Under the pieces are notes generated by a model, which was given only the letters and a program-made list of their open reading frames with translations, searched no databases and was not told the origin of the DNA. A stretch of 64,000 nt of DNA from an uncultured Bacteroidaceae bacterium (GTDB lineage Bacteria > Bacteroidota > Bacteroidia > Bacteroidales > Bacteroidaceae). Where the stretch lies: the NCBI GenBank assembly GCA_944321635.1, contig CALULY010000013.1:1-64000 (forward strand), read 5' to 3'. The position numbers and the translations under genes are program-made. Below are positions 60,477 through 64,000 of the stretch, in pieces. Position 1 is the first letter of the stretch; every line of letters begins with the position of its first letter.

Positions 60477-61868
60477 TTATCTGTTTGATTGTCTGTCGTC
60501 TGTCAATGGACTGCACGCCTGGGCCTGGCGTTTCATCTCCTTTATCACGCTCCACGTCAGCGGGATTGCGAGGAAGAATGTCAGGACGTCGGCAATCGAC
60601 TGCGTGACTTCCACCCCGGTCAACCCGAAGAAACGGGGCAACGTCAAGATCAACGGGATGAAGAACAGCCCCTGCCTTGCCGAAGCGAGCGTCACGGCCT
60701 TGGCACTCTTCCTGATGGTCTGGAGCATCATGTTACTGATAGTGACGAAAACGTTGAGCGGGAACACCGCCAGCTGGAAACGCAACGCCACAGTCCCTAT
60801 CCTGATCACATCCGGGTCGTGCCTGAACGCCGCGATGAGCTGCGGGGCAAAGATTATCCCCAGGATTGAGAACGCCCCGAGCAACAGCAGCCCCGTCCGC
60901 ACGCAGAACCAGAAGCCTTGCAGCACGCGGCCATACAGCTTGGCCCCGTAGTTGAACCCGCACACCGGTTGGAAACCCTGCCCGAATCCGAGCAGGATGG
61001 AGAAGATGAAAAAGCAGATCCTCGTCACGATGCTCATCGCCGCAATGGCCGCGTCACCAAAAGCACCAGCCGCCACGTTGAGCAGCATAGTGGAAAATGC
61101 TGCCAGGGCCTGACGCGACAGCGACGGCGAGCCGCCATAGATGATTTCTTTCACATACCTCCTGTTGATTGCCAGCTTGCTGATGCGCAAACGTATGTTG
61201 TTGCCACGGCTGTCCATGTACAACAGCAGGCAAAAGCTGCAAACCTGGCTCACCACAGTCCCCACGGCAGCCCCGGCAATCCCCATCCCAAAGCCGAACA
61301 TGAGCAGCGGCGTGAGGATGACATTGAGCACCACGCCCGAGACAATCCCGTACATCGCATAGACGGCGTTGCCCTGGAACCGCATCTGGTTGTTCAACAC
61401 CAGCGAAGATGCCATGAAAGGCGCGCCAAGCAGCACGATCCCCAAGTAGGTCTTGGCATCAGCAAGTATCGTGGGCGTTGACCCCAGCAGCACGCACAGT
61501 GGCTCAAGGAAAATCTCACCCAGCACCGTCACCAGCGTACCCCCGCACAACGCCAGCACAAAGCCCGTGATGGCCATGTGCTCGGCAGCCTTGGTGTCAC
61601 GCTCGCCCAGCTTGCGCGAGATGAAGTTGCCCGAACCGTGCCCGAAGAAGTAGCCTATCGCCTGGATGACCGACATGATGGAAAACGAGATGCCGACCGC
61701 CGCCGTCGCCTGCGTGCTTATCCGACCCACAAAAAAGGTGTCTGCCATGTTGTAAAGGGCGGTGACGAGCATCGTGACTATTGTCGGCACGGCGAGCCGC
61801 GTTATCAGGGCTGGGACGCTCTCGGTAGTCATCTGAGTGAATCGGTCTTTTTGCGTATGTCCCATCAT
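60477..61868 (-). CDS. MATE-family multidrug/Na+ efflux transporter
   Basis: 463 aa with 12 TM segments. The ATG pair at 61868/61865 is the likely start, with MTTESVPALI at 61832 as an alternative; the longer frame runs back into a repeat element. 'ALYNMADTFFVGRIS' and 'GYFFGHGSGNFISRKLGERD' are characteristic of the NorM/DinF-like MATE group that exports cationic drugs using Na+ or H+. A -7 box is on the minus strand at 61897-61890 (TAAATTTG). Followed by the ABM gene. Confidence 0.93.
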   Translation of the reverse strand: MMGHTQKDRFTQMTTESVPALITRLAVPTIVTMLVTALYNMADTFFVGRISTQATAAVGISFSIMSVIQAIGYFFGHGSGNFISRKLGERDTKAAEHMAITGFVLALCGGTLVTVLGEIFLEPLCVLLGSTPTILADAKTYLGIVLLGAPFMASSLVLNNQMRFQGNAVYAMYGIVSGVVLNVILTPLLMFGFGMGIAGAAVGTVVSQVCSFCLLLYMDSRGNNIRLRISKLAINRRYVKEIIYGGSPSLSRQALAAFSTMLLNVAAGAFGDAAIAAMSIVTRICFFIFSILLGFGQGFQPVCGFNYGAKLYGRVLQGFWFCVRTGLLLLGAFSILGIIFAPQLIAAFRHDPDVIRIGTVALRFQLAVFPLNVFVTISNMMLQTIRKSAKAVTLASARQGLFFIPLILTLPRFFGLTGVEVTQSIADVLTFFLAIPLTWSVIKEMKRQAQACSPLTDDRQSNR

Positions 61869-61889
61869 GATGAATGTCTTAAGGTCGCG

Positions 61890-61897
61890 CAAATTTA
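61890..61897 (-). promoter_or_regulatory. -7 box of the MATE gene
   Basis: Minus strand TAAATTTG (61897-61890); 21 bp before the start at 61868. Confidence 0.5.
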
Positions 61898-61989
61898 CGC
61901 AAACCCTCCGGATTTCCACCAGCACGCGCCCCCTCTTTGGCAGCACGGGCAACGACACCACCGGCTTTGGCATAGGGCCTCGGCACGGC

Positions 61990-62202
61990 CGGACTTGGCA
62001 CAAAGTCCGCTCAGGTCTGGCATAAAGTTGTATCAGGCCGTACATAAAGTTCATTCAGAAGTTTTGTTTATATAAACAGAACTTTTGAATATATAAACAA
62101 AAGTTTTGAATGAACAAACAAAACTTCTGAATATACTTTATGTACGGGGGAAAACGAACTTTACGCACCGGGTAAAGGAACTTCATGTCCGACCTGACGC
62201 TG
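61990..62202. repeat. Mirror-symmetric 21/22-bp dyad element, copy 4
   Basis: Inner dyads centre at 62061, 62082, 62103 and 62124; left outer units at 62005, 62027 and 62049; right outer units at 62136, 62159 and 62181. The 12-bp steps are kept. Only one spacing (22 to 23) deviates. Symmetry centre about 62092.5, but the central palindrome has drifted. It lies between the divergent MATE and mutA genes. Confidence 0.93.
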
Positions 62203-62345
62203 TTTTGCCCCTGATTTGGCACGGTTTCGCCCTCGCCTTTGCGACGCTTTCAGACAGGTGTGGCAGGCGTGACGCAAGGCGGTGCGGGCGCGGGGCTGTT
62301 CATAATAAAAAGTTAGGAGAAAGTTTTTCTTATCCCGCAAACGCT

Positions 62346-62353
62346 TATATTTG
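62346..62353 (+). promoter_or_regulatory. -7 box of mutA
   Basis: TATATTTG, giving a leader of about 70 nt. No TTG upstream at the usual distance. Confidence 0.5.
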
Positions 62354-62429
62354 CAAGCATATACTACCTATATATTATATATGTAGCTGACAAAATGTAA
62401 ATTCAAACACTAATCATAAACGAATAGCT

Positions 62430-64000
62430 ATGGCAAGTAGTAAAGAGAAACTCTTCTCCGACTTCCACCCTGCGACCACGCAGGAGTGGATGGAGAAAAT
62501 CACAGCTGATTTAAAAGGTGCTGACTTTGACAAGAAACTTGTCTGGAGGACGAACGAGGGCTTCAACGTGAAGCCTTTTTACCGTCGCGAGGATGTCGAG
62601 GGGCTGGCTTCGCTCGACGCGCTCCCGGGGGAATTCCCCTATCTGAGGGGTGTCAAGCGCGACAACTCATGGCACGTCCGCCAGGACATCAAGGTGGAAG
62701 ACTTCGCCGAGGCTAATGCAAAGGCCCGCGACATACTGGGCAAGGGCGTGGACTCGCTGGGATTCCACATCGCGGGACGGGATGTCAATGCCGCAAACAT
62801 CGCAAGGTTGCTGGAAGGCATCTGCCCGGAGTGCGTCGAGTTGAACTTCGCAACTTGTCAAAAGCATTCGCTTGAGCTGGCCAAAGTCCTGGTGGACTAC
62901 TTCAAGTCCACGGGATGCGACCTGGCAAAGGTGTCGGGCTCGATCAACTTCGACCCCATCAACAAGATGCTTGTCAAGGGCGTGGACTTCACGGCACTCG
63001 TGGCCGTGGCCAAAGAGCTGGTGGAGACGCTCCGGCCGCTCCCGGGCATCCGCGCCGTGGCGGTCAATGCATTGACGCTCAACAATGCCGGCGCTTACAT
63101 CTATCAAGAGCTGGGTTACGCCCTGGCCTGGGGTGCAGAGAACCTTGACAAACTGGTCGAGGCAGGACTCGATGCGACGGAGGCAGCGAGAAGCATCAAA
63201 TTCAACTTCGGCATCAGTTCCAATTATTTCATGGAGATTGCCAAGTTCCGCGCCGCAAGGATGCTCTGGGCGGAAATCGTCAAGGCATACAACCCGAGCT
63301 GCGATTGCGCAATGAAGATGAAGGCGCACGCCGAAACGTCGTCGTTCAACCTGACAATCTTTGATTCTTACGTGAACTTGCTGCGCACGCAGACCGAGGC
63401 AATGAGCGCTACGTTGGCAGGTGTCGACTCGTTGGCCGTCACGCCGTTTGACAAGGCATACGAGACCCCGAACGAATTCTCCGAGCGTCTCGCCCGCAAC
63501 CAGCAGTTGCTGCTCAAGGAAGAGTCGCACTTTGACAAGGTTGTTGACCCGGCTGCCGGCTCCTACTACATAGAGACTTTGACGGCTTCAATCGCCCAAC
63601 AGGCATGGAAGCTCTTCCTTGAGGTCGAGGACAAAGGCGGATTCCTTGCAGCAGTCAAGGACAACATGGTGCAAGATTCCGTCAACAAGAGCAACGACGA
63701 CCGCCATGTCGCCGTCGCACGCCGCAAGGAAATCCTGCTCGGGACGAACCAATACCCCAACTTCACCGAACTTGCAGGCGGCAAACGTCCCGTCGATACG
63801 GGGGCTTGCTGCTCTGGCCATGAGTGCGAGGCACAGTTCCACAAGCTCAACTTCGCACGCGCCGCAAGCGAATTCGAGGAGCTGCGCCTGCAAACAGAGA
63901 ACTCTGGCAAGCGTCCCAAAGCATTCATGCTGACGATTGGCAACTTGGCAATGAGGCAGGCACGCGCCCAATTCTCCTGCAACTTCCTGTCATGCGCTGG
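62430..64000 (+). CDS. mutA: Methylmalonyl-CoA mutase small subunit, cut by window edge
   Basis: 523 residues are visible and the frame is open to the end. The small (beta) subunit pairs with the B12-binding MutB to interconvert succinyl-CoA and methylmalonyl-CoA, the route to propionate in Bacteroidales. 'KDNSWHVRQDI'-like and barrel signatures 'AETSSFNLTIFDSYVNLLRT' and 'VDPAAGSYYIETLTASIAQQ' are present. The start ATG 62430 gives the usual N-terminus 'KLFSDFHPATTQEWMEKI'. The N-terminal barrel and linker are seen; the C-terminal degenerate B12-like domain lies beyond the window. mutB probably follows. The GTPase MeaB is encoded at 39224. Confidence 0.97.
   Translation, partial: MASSKEKLFSDFHPATTQEWMEKITADLKGADFDKKLVWRTNEGFNVKPFYRREDVEGLASLDALPGEFPYLRGVKRDNSWHVRQDIKVEDFAEANAKARDILGKGVDSLGFHIAGRDVNAANIARLLEGICPECVELNFATCQKHSLELAKVLVDYFKSTGCDLAKVSGSINFDPINKMLVKGVDFTALVAVAKELVETLRPLPGIRAVAVNALTLNNAGAYIYQELGYALAWGAENLDKLVEAGLDATEAARSIKFNFGISSNYFMEIAKFRAARMLWAEIVKAYNPSCDCAMKMKAHAETSSFNLTIFDSYVNLLRTQTEAMSATLAGVDSLAVTPFDKAYETPNEFSERLARNQQLLLKEESHFDKVVDPAAGSYYIETLTASIAQQAWKLFLEVEDKGGFLAAVKDNMVQDSVNKSNDDRHVAVARRKEILLGTNQYPNFTELAGGKRPVDTGACCSGHECEAQFHKLNFARAASEFEELRLQTENSGKRPKAFMLTIGNLAMRQARAQFSCNFLSCA

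Noticed and set aside
61869-62054. Upstream extension of the MATE gene to 62054
   Set aside because: It reads through a dyad element and gives a non-family N-terminus; the promoter at 61890 lies inside it.
1-64000. tRNA or rRNA genes
   Set aside because: No cloverleaf with a T-loop GTTCGA-type motif or rRNA-like stretch was found on reading both strands; short ones could still be missed by eye.

Overview
The window is chromosomal DNA of a Bacteroidota bacterium, almost certainly order Bacteroidales; family and genus cannot be fixed from the sequence, though its moderately high GC would fit Muribaculaceae or a relative. The evidence is a SusC/SusD pair, the rpmB-rpmG-DUF4295-ftsY-rimO cluster, a very long SecA, a DUF4105/Lnb protein, a tRNA thiolase of the TtcA type, methylmalonyl-CoA mutase with MeaB (propionate from succinate), and repeated Bacteroidota-type promoters (TAnnTTTG at -7, TTG or TTTG about 19-22 bp upstream). 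Coding density is that of core chromosome. I see no insertion sequence, prophage, CRISPR array, tRNA or rRNA gene.

Layout. 1-5.5 kb: 3' part of serS, a beta-helix lipoprotein, pepD, a small membrane protein and an OmpH/Skp-like lipoprotein. 6.3-11.3 kb: susC/susD glycan uptake pair. 11.4-14.9 kb, minus strand: TerB-DnaJ protein, polysaccharide flippase, ruvB. 15.3-22.1 kb, plus strand: an envelope block of exosortase-like protein, Lnb-type lipoprotein N-acyltransferase, an alkaline-phosphatase-fold protein that has lost its catalytic residues, and SecA. 22.4-29.7 kb: HU-like protein with an HTH tail; an operon ttcA-DUF486-DUF6965-nnr; a DUF4932 putative metalloprotease; a LuxR-type regulator with its ScdA-like hemerythrin partner. 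29.8-36.8 kb, plus: threonylcarbamoyl-AMP synthase, WcaJ-like sugar phosphotransferase, ClC channel, fmt, DEAD-box helicase. 37.4-43.1 kb: barrel protein plus lipoprotein, then meaB, DUF1573, lemA and TPM protein on minus. 43.6-55.6 kb: Nramp transporter, trpS, DedA, CorC-like protein, HAD hydrolase, C_GCAxxG_C_C protein, winged-helix protein, rpmB-rpmG-DUF4295, ftsY-rimO, glgB. 55.7-64 kb: truncated lipoprotein, priA, coiled-coil protein, ABM protein, MATE exporter and the start of mutA.

The most unusual content lies between the genes. Ten intergenic spaces carry short arrays of small dyads (odd-length palindromes) spaced exactly 21 or 22 bp. Four of them (28.0, 36.9, 56.2, 62.0 kb) are copies of one mirror-symmetric element of about 200-245 bp: outer units at 22 bp, a 12-bp step, 3-4 inner dyads at 21 bp, a 12-bp step, then outer units in the opposite orientation. 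Two others (5.7, 22.3 kb) have unrelated inner sequences but the same 21-bp and 12-bp geometry. The remaining four (1.3, 15.1, 34.6, 43.3 kb) are direct 22-bp arrays, one of which changes palindrome sequence without leaving register. Spacing is conserved while sequence is not, which suggests a structural or protein-binding constraint. I do not recognise the family and cannot assign a function.
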